A stretch of 64,000 nucleotides of DNA, from assembly GCA_021464415.1 (NCBI GenBank), contig JAKCWG010000519.1, positions 62,001-126,000 on the forward strand, given 5' to 3'. Shown one piece after another: positions 35,951 to 47,198 of this stretch. Each line of letters starts with the position of its first letter. Positions within the stretch are counted from its first letter, which is position 1. The DNA comes from Lonicera japonica. Taxonomy: Eukaryota; Streptophyta; Magnoliopsida; Dipsacales; Caprifoliaceae. The position numbers were made by a program, and so were the translations under genes. The notes beneath the pieces were generated by a model that ran no database searches, was not told where the DNA came from, and saw only the letters and a program-made list of their open reading frames with translations.

Positions 35951-37804
35951 ACGCGGGACGAAAATGCGATATTAAAGGAAGAAGGATATCGTCTTCATCT
36001 TCACTTTTGAATTAACACGAAATGTGAAAAAAAATCTCAAATAATCGATATATTATTAATGAAAAGATTGATTGATTACATATGGCCACTACCACAAACC
36101 TAGACTTAATTAAAATAATTAGACTTGAAACTACTCCAAATCAAATATGTTGCATAAGGAAACCTAATTTATTAAACATAAAATATACCAAAAACTATTA
36201 TCCTAGACTTCCTAAAATCGTATAACTATAAATAGAGAAAATATTGCCCAATTAATAAAATAAAAATTACACAAATAATAAATTAAAATCGTCTTCACAC
36301 GTTCCGCATCATTCACATGCTCTACAAAAAAAAAAACTCGTCATCGAATTTAATGAATGAAATTGATATTTTTCGTACCAACCAACAAGATACTTAGAAA
36401 TCTTGATAGTCAAACCAAATTAAATTTTTGAACATCCAAATTCCCCTAAAAAAAATTACTCCTAAATATAATTATTAAAAAATAATTTTAAATGAGCATT
36501 TATGGCAGGAAAATAATTTTCCATTCCAAGAAAATCTTGCACATCAACATCCTATTCACGATAATTCCATAAGTACCATATTAGATTGGCACTAGTCTTC
36601 TCTTCATAGTACAAAAAGTCAATCAAACTAAAATTTTATTCATCAAAGACAAATTTGGATAAACTTGGATTAATTTAGGAATATTATCTACATTCACGCA
36701 TAGCACATCGACCTCATAATAGGTGAAATGGACAATTTCATAGTTTCAATTGTATGGATCTCGACCTTTTTCTTTGGCACATCCTCTATATATAAAGGAA
36801 TTTTGTGATTGAATTTGAATATTCTCAAAATCATTATAGATCCAAACAAAAAAGTTGATTCACACAAGACATGATTTCTTTAAAATTATCATCATATATA
36901 ATATTCTTCAATCAATAAACATAACGTTAATCCACACGTGTTGATTGGAGAAAACCAGATATCCTTCAATCATATATATATTGAAAATCATCCTACCATA
37001 GCTGAACCTTTTTTGTGAATACATCATAAATGAATTGCAGCCACTCTTCTATTAGAATTTTGAAGTAGTAAAAATACTCTTCAATTCTTAACAACAATTT
37101 ACAAACTCGCTGCTGTTAAAAAGTTTTCTTCGATTGTAATTTTTTCACGATCTCCACCCATGTTAAGGCGCCCAAAGGCAATCCTATGGACCTGAACCCT
37201 ACCAGGATTTTCAATCAAGTTGCCATTAAAACCAAGTCTAGCGATTGACTTTTGGATATCGAGTGTTGCAATCTCCATCCATTCATATCGTTGGGTTCTT
37301 GAGCTTGCACGGTTGCCTGAAGGGCTTACACTCCTTTAGTTGTGTCGTTGGAGTACGTGGTTGCGATCTTAATTACCAGTTGCCATCGAGTCAGGCAAAC
37401 TTCTATTTCTGATACTATCTGATGCGGGATAGAAGCACCTTATTAAAGGAAAAAGAGCATCATCTTTAACTCGACTCTTGAATTAACAAAAAATGAGAAA
37501 AAAAATCTCAAATAATTTATATATTATTGATGAAAAAATTGATTGATTACATATGGGGCATAGCCTACTTATACTACTGCAAACCTAGACTTAACTAAAA
37601 TAATTAGACATGCTTTGAAAGCTACTCCAAATCAAATGTGTTATATAATAAAACCTAATTTACTAAACATAAAATATACCAAAAACTATTATTCTAGACT
37701 TCCTAAAATCGTATAACTATAAATAAAGAAAATAATGCTCCAATTAATAAAAATAAAAATTACACAAATAATAAATTAAAATCAACTTGACGCGTTATGC
37801 TTCA
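35951..37804 (-). mobile_element. Short non-autonomous LTR retrotransposon
   Basis: Two LTR-like direct repeats: 35951-36311 and 37423-37804. They share ATTAAAGGA, AACTATTAT and ATTACACAAATAATAAATT words in the same order. The minus strand reads TCAGATAGTATCAGA at 37408-37422, a degenerate Met-tRNA primer-binding site, right after the 5' LTR, which fixes orientation. The 1.1-kb interior has no recognisable protein apart from an ATGGCAACTGG start-like word near the PBS. It resembles TRIM/LARD elements. A third LTR head (35408-35692) belongs to tandem unit 1. Confidence 0.65.
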
Positions 37805-39809
37805 CTACTGGTAGCATCTTTTCTCTAGTTATCAATTAAAAACAGTTCTTCCATTACAGGAGTTTAATAGATAAACCAATTTAAGAAAGTCCATTTGATG
37901 TGAAAGGCATATTATCTTGGTTTCCAGTATGCCTCAAATTTCTTCCAACATTTTATTAGATGTCTTAATAATTGCAAACACGTTCAAATTGTCTCAAAAT
38001 TCAATGTTCAGGATCAAACTTGATTGTCATATTTTTATGATTTATGTAATATTATTCACTGCTACAATAATTGGACACAGGAAAGAGAATGAAATTAAGA
38101 AAGAAAGTGGTTACATTTGTCATGTTTACTATCGAAGGAGCCATTTTTTCATTGTGCCTGTCTATTTTTATTATTTGATTACATTTGTCAAATTTACTAT
38201 AGAAGGAGACATTTTTTCTTTGTGACTGTCTATTTTTATTAGGACCCGTTATTAAAATTATGTCGAATTGGCTAGAACTTGATCTTGGTATCAGGCCATG
38301 ACAATTGATTTACACGTTATTTTTAAAGAGAAAAGAAAATGCGAAAACAGGTGACGTATGCACAATATTATGTTTAGTACGTAGTGGTTACGTTAGCTAG
38401 GTGATAATGGCACAACATTTTCTTACTTAAGATTATGGGTTCAAGTCTTAGCATTAACAATTTTTTTCTCTAAAGCATGAAGGTTATTTTAGATAAATTT
38501 ACAAAATAACCCCTTATTGAAATTAAAGGGAAATAGAGGGTGAAAGCGCATTTAATTAATTACATAGGTATATCAAAGGGTGGTTTGTGTATAATATATA
38601 GTAAAATTTACGCCCACTTCAATTACATCTCAGATCGATTAAAAAAAATCATTATTTTTAAACATAGCAATGATAAAGGCCCATTTTGGGGGAGGAGATC
38701 AGATTCGAACCTTAATTTTTTATTTGAAAGTGAATATCTTAACTACTTGATTCACTCGAGGCCTCTTCAGGTAAAGCAAAAGTCGGTGTCAATACATAAT
38801 TTATTCTCTTATGGTACGTAGATTTTATTTACTTATTTTAATCTTTGAACTAACTCGATGAAATTTTAACAGTGACACCTTTCCACCCTTCTCAAATGTC
38901 GGTTAGAATTTATCACCATACTACAAGACTGTTGACTTATAGTAAATTTAATTTGATCATATGCATATGTAAGGGTGATAAATTGTACCATGCCATATCA
39001 TACCATACCACTGTTGACTTATACCGAATGTCGGACTAGTGCACCATAATGAACTAGGGCATTATGTAGAACTAGAATTGCCTTCAAACTAATGACATTG
39101 CCACCAAAAGTGAAGGCATAGCTAGCTTATTAACGAACTCCAACTACCAATATCACTAGCATAATAAAAACGACACTTCAACAAACCAACACGAATAACT
39201 CAGTATTTATTTAATTGTTTGGCAATTAATTGAAACTTTAATGGTGTATTCGAGTATCCAATGGCGTACCCAAAAATTATATCCAGTGGATCTTAAAATA
39301 AGAGTTTGTGTTTAATTTTAATTTTTGGCAAGAGATTGAAGAACAAAATTAAAATTTAAAAACATTTGTCATGGTCAATAACAGTGACGTTGCAAATTTT
39401 AATACTTCCCCACAACTAAAATTAATGACATTTATATTATTTTATCCTGAAAAACCACTGTGTCACGTTAAAAATTGTGAACAGAAACACAAAATTTGGT
39501 AAATTGGGGCTTTTAGTCACCATGAAGAGAAATGAAGTTTAAAAAAAAATACACAATTTATTTGTGATTAATTTAGAACAATTAAAGGGGAAAAAGGAAT
39601 TTTTGTAAATCACAAGTTTAATACTCTTTAAAAATAATTGAAAGGGACATATTTGTACCTAAAATTTATAAAATGAAAATTTCAGTGCTATTATATATAT
39701 ATATATATTCTTTCAAATTAAACTTAATACAAATAATTTTTTCCCTCAATTTTATGGACTAAACTTATATTAGCACCGTATCTTTTCAAAACTTAAATGA
39801 GTAGAAGCC
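37805..39809. other. Intergenic DNA with SINE-like heads and a small duplication
   Basis: A 68-bp tandem pair occupies 38111-38246 (TTACATTTGTCA ... TGTCTATTTTTATT). SINE-like boxes occur on the plus strand near 38391-38460 (GGGTTCAAGTC) and on the minus strand near 38700-38765 (perfect GGTTCGAATC). Neither has a clear target duplication. No gene seen. Confidence 0.45.
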
Positions 39810-39812
39810 TTA

Positions 39813-40254
39813 GGGCCCGTTTGGTTGCGTAAATTACCTAATTTTAGAATTAGTTAATTTTCGATTGAAGAATTATGAATTTGCTCATTTATGAATGATT
39901 TAATTCTAATTCAAGTAGTGTTTGAAAAACTTAAATGGGAAATTCCAATTGTTAGAATAAAAACATGTTCTCTATTGTTCTATGTTATTTGAAATTTTGT
40001 CTAGATGCATCAACATCACGGGTAGAAACTAGATTTTTTCAAAAAATAGAGTTAGAATGAATTATTTAATTCTAGAATTAGGCAATTTCAAGTTTTACTT
40101 GAAATGACTTAATTTGAGTTTTTGTAAATCAACTTGAATTATCATATTTACAATTGTTCAATTTACACAACCAAAAACTAATAAATGAAAATTTTATAAA
40201 TTACTTAATTGTAAATTATCTAATTCGCAATTTGAAGGACAACCAAACGGACCC
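39813..40254. mobile_element. Tourist-like (PIF/Harbinger) MITE, 442 bp
   Basis: Inverted ends GGGCCCGTTTGGTTG and (complement) GGGTCCGTTTGGTTG are flanked by TTA at 39810-39812 and 40255-40257. AAT-rich interior without coding capacity. Confidence 0.88.
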
Positions 40255-40257
40255 TTA

Positions 40258-41232
40258 GTTAATAATAATATTATCAGTCTAATAAAATTAACGAAAAGGC
40301 GAAAAAAGGATGAGTATATTAACACTTTTAATAAAATAAACGAAGGTCAAAAAGGTGTATACTTTTAATAAAAATAAAAGAAAAGAACAAAAATGATAGA
40401 TAAGGAAAAATTCGAACCACTAAAATTGGTTGATAAACCTTTTAACTCAAGTAACGTACAGCTGCGGCAACTGTTTTAGTGTATCAAGGTTAGAGCTTTC
40501 ATTGCTGTTAAATCTTTCAGGTTCTTTTAATATTGTTATATATTTAATAAAAAATATTCTCAAAAAATCGAGTGAACACTATAGCACCTATGTACTTGGC
40601 ACCATCTAGACACACCGCTGTACCGTGTATCTATTAATAACATGATGAGTTGTTTGTGCGAGAATAACAAGATGGGTCATTAACGAAGGCGAATGAGAAC
40701 CCTAATTAAAAGAATACCATTAAGATAATTATGGTAATAAAAACTATATGCAGTGGAGTTGTGTGAGCTATTCTATTAAAACCATAAAAATAAGGGGGAA
40801 AAAGAAAAGGTTGGAGGTGGATGAAAAGCCAGTTTTTCTATACAATTATATTTATTCGACATAAAAAACTAACATGTTGATCGGCTATCAGTCAATCACT
40901 TATTGGTTATAATGAATTTTGATATGAATAAATGAATTACGAATAACTGTAGATTCTAACTAATACATAGCAGCCACACTAGATATGTTAATTTTTTATG
41001 TCGAGTATATATGTTCATCTATAATTATTGAATTAGTTAAGGGGCTTAATAAAAGGTGCAATTATTGACACTCCACTAACATCCTCTAGCACTCTAAAAT
41101 AGAGTGAAATATTTAAAAAATTCTATCAAACCAAGCACTCAATTTTTGAGCATGTTGTTGAAAATATAAAAGAGCTTGACCAACTTTTATGTCATTTAAC
41201 TCTATCATATATTGCGTAAAGATATTAAGAGA
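40258..41232. other. Intergenic DNA, no gene seen
   Basis: No exon, RNA gene or bounded element recognised. Confidence 0.35.
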
Positions 41233-41470
41233 GGGGAGCATTTCCCATAAGGACCTTAACTTAAGGTCCTTATTTACGGATTTACCCTTTTGGCACGCTT
41301 CCCGATAGAATTTTTTGATGAAATTTGGTGAAGGTGTTCTTCATCGTGTGTAGAATATCTTCACCAAATTTCATCAAAAAATTCAACCGGGAAGTGGGTT
41401 AACTACGTGATTGAAAAATATTTGACATATATATATATATATATATCTCTATTTCTGGACCAATATTTTG
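41233..41470. mobile_element. Fold-back MITE, copy 3 (left half only)
   Basis: Starts GGGGAGCATTTCCC, continues with TTTTTTGATGAAATTTGGTG and the arm sequences of the family. It stops at the central CCAATATTTTG, where copy B of the Harbinger-like element begins. The right arm is missing. Confidence 0.75.
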
Positions 41471-42177
41471 CCACTTAAATCTAAAAACTTAAAATTTTCA
41501 GATTTAAGTGGTTGACAAAGTTGTTCACTAACTAAAAAAATTAAGTGGCCACTTAATTTTTACCACTTAAAACTTAAAATTTTCATCCAAAATTTTAAGT
41601 GGCAAAGTTGCCACTTAAATCTGAAACTTAATTTTAAACGGTGTAAAAGGTGTAAAAAGTCCATTTTGCCCCCTCTCTTTTATCAAAACCCTTCTTTTCT
41701 TCTATTCTTCATGCGCCAATTAGCGAAACTGTTTTTAAGGTTTGTGTCCCCTCTCTTAATTTCATTTTTCAGGCATTCTTTCAATTATGTTATTTATTCT
41801 TATTATATTTTAGTTTATTATTTAAATTGTTAACGTGGATAACTGCAACTATTTCATATGTTTTTGGGTTTCTCTTTTTCAAACTTCCATAGTTGTTTCT
41901 GATTCTTATCATGGGTAAAGTTTCTAAAAACTAATTGGGGCCCTTATGTGCTTTATATATAATTAATGGATGGATAGTGGTGTATTATAGATAGGTCATT
42001 AGAATCATGTGATCAAAATAAAATAATAAGGCTAAAATTGTCATAATCAAAAAAATTCAGTTTTCAAATGTGTTATATTTAAACAAACAACATTTTTTCA
42101 GATACAATTTTTAAAACTAAACAAACAAATTTTTCAGTTTTCAGTTTCATTTTTCAGTTTTTTTACTAAACGCTACC
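41471..42177 (-). mobile_element. Harbinger-like non-autonomous element, copy B (one end lost)
   Basis: Reverse-orientation relative of 25261-25994. Its right end AAACGCTACC matches the other copy's GGTGGCGTTT complement. The opposite terminus is missing, replaced by the broken fold-back MITE. Confidence 0.7.
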
Positions 42178-42805
42178 TAAGAACCTATAGAAGAAATTCA
42201 AGTTCTATTCTGGAAAATCCTCCCCCCCCCCTCCCCCTCATTAACATAAAAGTTTTCAAAATATTGTTTTATACATTGGAATACAAATAAACCTACAATT
42301 TTGAGAGAGATATTATTGAAAGAGGAAAAAGGAGAAAAAAATTAAATAGATGCATATTGTGAACCTCGATTTTGAAGGAGATTTAAAAACAAATAAATCA
42401 ATGGGAAAATATAGCCCACTTTTAGATCGGGACAAAATCATGTTTTTCAGTCTTTTGTCCATTACTATGCTATCAGTAACTTTAGGAAGGAACAAGTTGT
42501 TAAAACATATTAAAAAATAAAAAGAGAGTAACACTTACTGTTAGAGATCGACCTGCCATAACAAATAGCGACAAAGAAGTAGGGTGACTTTATGGATTAT
42601 TATTAAATTAAAGATGAAAATTTTAGATAGAACAGGTGAAAGGATTAATTACGCGGACAAATAAAAAAGGTGGGGGCTATTATTACATTAAAAAGTTTTT
42701 TTGTACCACTCCTCATATTGACTTATTATAGTAGGACCGAGTATACGATCATTTATTTAGTATAATAGAGTCGAATTAATGTTGAAAATAAAAAAAAATA
42801 AACTG
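42178..42805. other. Intergenic DNA with a C-rich tract
   Basis: A C-rich run (about 42221-42238) and AT-rich DNA. No gene seen. Confidence 0.4.
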
Positions 42806-42899
42806 ACTCGATCCTGTTGCGCCGAGTAACATAAACATACTCGGCTCTATTGCACCGAGTCAATACGCACATACTTAACTCTATTGCACTTGGTTAACG
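42806..42899 (+). repeat. 33-bp hairpin-forming tandem repeat
   Basis: Three units start at 42806, 42839 and 42873. Each has ACTCGG-type, CTATTGC and CCGAGT parts, so the ends of each unit can pair (best in unit 2: ACTCGG ... CCGAGT). Unit 3 is decayed. Confidence 0.7.
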
Positions 42900-43438
42900 T
42901 GAAAGTGTTATAAAAAAGTTTGATGGGTGGCAATAACTCCACCCATAAAAAATCTCCCTAAATAAAATTTGATTCCAAAATATTCATCAAGGTAGTTCAA
43001 TGTCTGCCAAACCCACCCACTTCAAATTAAGTTTGCATCCCAATTTTGGTAAAAAGGAGATGGGATGGGAGAGGCCATGGCGAGAGCAAGAGTTCAAAAT
43101 TTTCAAACCCCACTTTCATTTGAATAGGCCCCTCTTTTCCCATTTTACCCTTTGGATTTGGAATAGACAGATGAGTGATGACAACAGCAATTACTTCCGA
43201 AGGCCAAAACGCCAACACCCCCATGTGTGTGCATATATGTATATATATTATATCAACTTTACAGCTTTATCAAGGAGAATATGCAGTTGAATCTTTCAAA
43301 AAGATACATATTAAGACCACCTTCATTGTATAGGCTAATAATGTAGTATAAAAATATGTATTTAACTTACTAACGAAGGAAAAAATATAGCGAGAAAAAG
43401 CTAAAAATAGTTCCAACGAAAGGATAAAGATTCAAAAG
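42900..43438. other. Intergenic DNA, no gene seen
   Basis: Overlapping frames around 43000-43290 on both strands have no recognisable domain and no support. Confidence 0.35.
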
Positions 43439-43620
43439 ACACATGATGTGTCGTACCGGAGAATGATTCAAAAGATACATCATATGCCGTGGCATCTTTT
43501 TTTTCAATTTCCAAGCCCTCACACAACACATGATGTGTTGTACCACTATAAAAATGCTTCGCACAACATATCATGTGTCGTGGAAGGCTCTTTTTCCCTA
43601 CCCCGATACATCATATGTCA
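43439..43620. repeat. Five spaced copies of an ACACATGATGTGTCGT-type palindrome
   Basis: Copies at about 43439, 43474, 43524, 43564 and 43605. All keep a C-A-T-(G/C)-A-T-(G/A)-T-G palindromic core, several followed by CGT(A/G)CC or TGTACC. Spacing is 35-50 bp and irregular. Confidence 0.65.
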
Positions 43621-43989
43621 TATAGTATATAATATTGTTGCCTGCTAAATGTACTTTCCTTTTAATTTTTTCCTTCGATTTTACACTCTTAGACTGTGCA
43701 ATGGGACATGCGAAAATGCATTTTTAACATATTAGACTATGCAATGGAGATGTTCTAAGAACACATTCAATATTAAATTAACAAAAATGCCTTCAAAAAG
43801 ACATTTAGTAGAGAATATTTCAACAATCATTTATACAAAAAAGAAAAAAAATAGTTACACAATTATTTAATGAAAATGGAATAACTCATTCACTCTTTGA
43901 TTTTAAATTAAGAATTTTATATTTCTTTTTGGAACATTCAAATTAATAATCTAATTCTATTTTTGGGATATAATTAATTTACTAGGTAG
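43621..43989. other. AT-rich spacer
   Basis: GTGCAATGG words repeat at about 43696 and 43740. No gene seen. Confidence 0.35.
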
Positions 43990-44485
43990 TAGGGGTGGGC
44001 AAGATTCAATCCAATCCAAACCAAACGATCCAATCTAATTTAATTCAATATTTCTTGATTTAAGGATTGATTGGATCGGATTGAATCCACTTTTTGAAAA
44101 CGAAAAAATATTGGATTGGTTTCGGATCACGAGTTATGTAAACCGATCCAATTAGTATATATATATATATATATTTCTTAAAATGACACACATCTTTATG
44201 TTATTGGTGGTCACGGTAATCTATTTATCATGTTACTCTTTCTTTGAAATTTGGTTATAAGTTATTAGTTTTAATTTTATCAATTTGTCATATTTGCCAA
44301 CTTGATAAAATACAAAAAAAATTCACTAAGTATATTGCCAAGACTCCCTATTTACTTATTCAATTGGATCGGATTAAAATTAATCCAACCCAACATTTAA
44401 TTAGATTGATCTGGTAGAACGTGTTGAACTGGATTGAACACAGACAGGCCAAAAATCACCTAATTAACTTGGATGCCCACCCCTA
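43990..44485. mobile_element. hAT-like MITE with CCAATCC-rich ends
   Basis: Inverted ends TAGGGGTGGGCAAGATTCAA and (complement) TAGGGGTGGGCATCCAAGTT. The subterminal zones are arrays of AATCCAATCC / GGATTGGATT. This is the same architecture as 1642-2567 but with a different repeat word. No target duplication can be read because the right flank is an (AT)n tract. Confidence 0.7.
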
Positions 44486-46195
44486 TATATATATACCAAG
44501 TTGGTAACAAGATTTGTTCTTATTAATTACGTTGGAATTAATAAATCTTTAACATATATAATAAAAAAGTGTAAATTTGAAACTGGATTGTTACTCGAAA
44601 CATCTATTATGATTTGGTTTCGTATTATATGTAGGATAATATATCCTAAATTATTGTGTTATATATTAAGTGAATGACAAAATTAATTTCGACTGAATTT
44701 ATTATCATTTGAATAACAAATGCTCATCTCTGTACGTGGTCAATTTGAATCCATCGCTTATTAATAATTTTTTATACCAAATGAATGAATGTGTTGTCCT
44801 TTTAGAACCAAACAAACAATATTTATCTATTTTGATATAATTTATATAAACTGCTATACAATATTTTAAATAAATAATACAAATTTATCATTATATTCCT
44901 ATTTTATATGTAAAGGCATGAGCAAGTATGATGTAATCCCACTCCAAGTTCCTCAATGGTAAGGTTTTCTTTCCATTTATTTATTTTATATTATTAATTA
45001 TCTTGGTCTATAAAATTCCAAAGGAGTATTTATTCTTTCTTTATAAGCACTTTATTTATTAGCCACCACTTCTTCCTTAGTGTGAGGAGTCATGGCTTTT
45101 AATTTAATGGGGCTGCCTTTTTCTTTAAGCTCATTGTTTATGAGTGAAGTCATCCATGTATAGTTACCACTTCCCCTAGCTATGACCCTAATATTTAATA
45201 ATCTTAGATATAAAAAAATATATGAAATCACACTTTGGTATCTAATATTTTAAAATAACATGCTACAAGGTGTCACACTTTTAAATTATCAATTTTACTT
45301 CTTTAATCTTCTTTTTCATATTTTTTTTATAATGGACTAATCACTATAAAAGATAAAAATTTGTTTAATTACCATTAGGGACGGACTTACACTAATTTAT
45401 TTTTCTTCTTCTTCTTTTTTCCTAGGAGGCGGGAGACGCGACAGCTCCCATTGACATTTTGCAATTTTTTCCATATATATATATGCTGAGTATTTTATAC
45501 ATTAATTCAAAGCATATTTTGAGATCATATATATTATCTAAGGAATCATGAATCGGAAAAAGTGTAAAGTGTCTTGGTGGTGAATTTTAGGTTTAGTATA
45601 TGAAATGAGGTTTGACACCCATTCTAAATGAATATTTTTACAAAAACAACACAACTTCATTTGTTTTATATGCCCCCACTAATATCACATTTTATATATT
45701 TTTTCATTATATATATCTTTAATTTTTTCTGCACCCTTTTACTAATATTTGTTTTATTCATGAAATTTGTATCTCTTTAATTTTTTTCTACACATTTTAT
45801 AAATATCTTTTATATCCATAAAATTTGTTTTCTTAGAAAAACACTCAAAGTTTATAATGAAAGATCCATCCTTGACATATATCTTTAAAATAAATTATTT
45901 ATTTTGATTTAGCACATGAATTTTTTTTTTCCGCTCTCCTGACTCAAATTCGTAAATCCGCCTTAGGTCATATATGTTAATATAAGTGTTAGAGGTTTAT
46001 TTGCATAAATTTTGTTTCTTATATGCCTAATGGCATATATGGTAAAGTTTCATCATATATTATTTTTAGAATATAGAGTAGATGTAGCATGAATGGGTAT
46101 ATATAACTTGTAAATTATGTCAATTATAAAACACACAAAAATCCTTATTATTAAGAGCAACATAATTGCACGTGAAGAGCAGGAGGTGCCAAGAC
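44486..46195. other. Intergenic DNA, possible decayed transposon
   Basis: 45376-45965 may be an old element. Its ends TAGGGACGGACTTAC and (complement) TAAGGCGGATTTACG are similar, but the flanks show no duplication. Otherwise unrecognised AT-rich DNA. Confidence 0.35.
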
Positions 46196-46310
46196 TTGAA
46201 CCTTTGACATTCCAAAGAACCAAGCTCTGATACCATGTAAATAATTATCTCTCCCAAAAGCTTAAGTTATTAGAAAAAGGAACCGCAATGAATATCATGC
46301 TTAACACTTG
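46196..46310 (-). repeat. Repeat fragment with TGGTATCAGAGC word
   Basis: The minus strand has TACATGGTATCAGAGCTTGG near 46226-46245, the Met-tRNA PBS word, and GGTTCAAGTCTTGGCACC further on. The mixture of PBS-like and B-box-like sequence fits either an LTR-element or a tRNA-derived fragment. No boundaries were found. Confidence 0.35.
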
Positions 46311-46314
46311 TAAA

Positions 46315-46337
46315 CCCCCCCCCCCCCCCCCCCCCCC
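46315..46337 (+). repeat. 23-base poly(C) tract
   Basis: Uninterrupted C homopolymer in AT-rich DNA. Unusually long for a plant genome. Its length is likely to vary or be misassembled. Confidence 0.9.
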
Positions 46338-47189
46338 AAACAGTCCAATTTATATAAATGCGAGATTAATTTTTCCTAATGTTTTTATAGTTATTAGATT
46401 CGCCCCTGTTTAGGAGAATCTCAAGAAACTATATTAAAACTAGGGGTCAAATCATATGATTACAAACATTAGACATTGCTCTATGTTTTAGCATAATTTT
46501 TTTGAAAATTTCTTGCATGCAAATAACAAAATCTGATAATTTATGAGAACAAGGGAGTATGTCTTAGTGTTCCTTAAAAACATGATGCAAAGCAACAAAA
46601 AAGTCATTTGTATTTCTCTGAATATTTTACAAGTTTTTTTTTCCCTTATGAGAATATTGATAGGAGAGGGGCAGATTCAAAATCAAGACGTCTTATTAGT
46701 CGGGAGTGAATTTTAACCACTAAGGTAGTTCTAGTGGTTTGAAGTAGTTGCTCATTTTAGACCACTTCCAACTATCTACAGGAAAACGACCACTGCCTTA
46801 GGACTCGGCTTCACTCGATACTGGAAGAGGGAAAGTCAGAGGTGAGAATCACTGACAATTTGGTTAAATAGTACATTCTTAGGTTACAAGTGCAATGTGT
46901 TGTACACGTGTTTTTGTCAATTGCCTACTTGATTTAATAGTTAGTCTTACAACATGATCATGATACCACCCCTGCATATATAATACATATACATCCCGCC
47001 TCTGCATATATAATATATACTTATGTATGTATGCATGCATGTAAATAGAGATTTATACAAAGTAGAATAAATGATACCAGAAGTCCTTAGGCCTGTATTA
47101 TGATATTAATTTAATACCAATACTTTATTTGATTTATGCAATATTAATATTGAGATATTCCATACTGATGGCGCCAAATATACATGTAC
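46338..47189. other. Intergenic DNA with MITE fragment
   Basis: 47088-47175 is a reverse fragment of the Tourist-like family at 19183-19706 (shared ATTAATTTAATACCAATAC and GAGATATTCCATA-like words). The remainder is unrecognised. Confidence 0.45.
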
Positions 47190-47198
47190 ATATCTATA

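Larger units (their letters stand above)
34729..36233 (+). repeat. Tandem segmental duplication, one unit carrying a MITE
   Basis: Unit 1 spans 34729-35692 (964 bp) and unit 2 spans 35693-36233 (541 bp). Both start CTGCCAAAATA(G/A)TTTAGTTATC and end at ATAACTATAAAT. The 423-bp excess in unit 1 is accounted for by the fold-back MITE at 34801-35205. Each unit contains a SINE head and the beginning of the LTR described next. Confidence 0.88.

Noticed and set aside
38280..38300. TTGGTATCAGGCC as a retrotransposon PBS
   Set aside because: Only part of the Met-tRNA complement and no LTR pair on either side.
45376..45965. hAT-like element
   Set aside because: The ends are similar (TAGGGACGGA / TAAGGCGGAT), but neither an 8-bp nor a 9-bp target duplication is visible, so it was left as a possibility inside the spacer entry.
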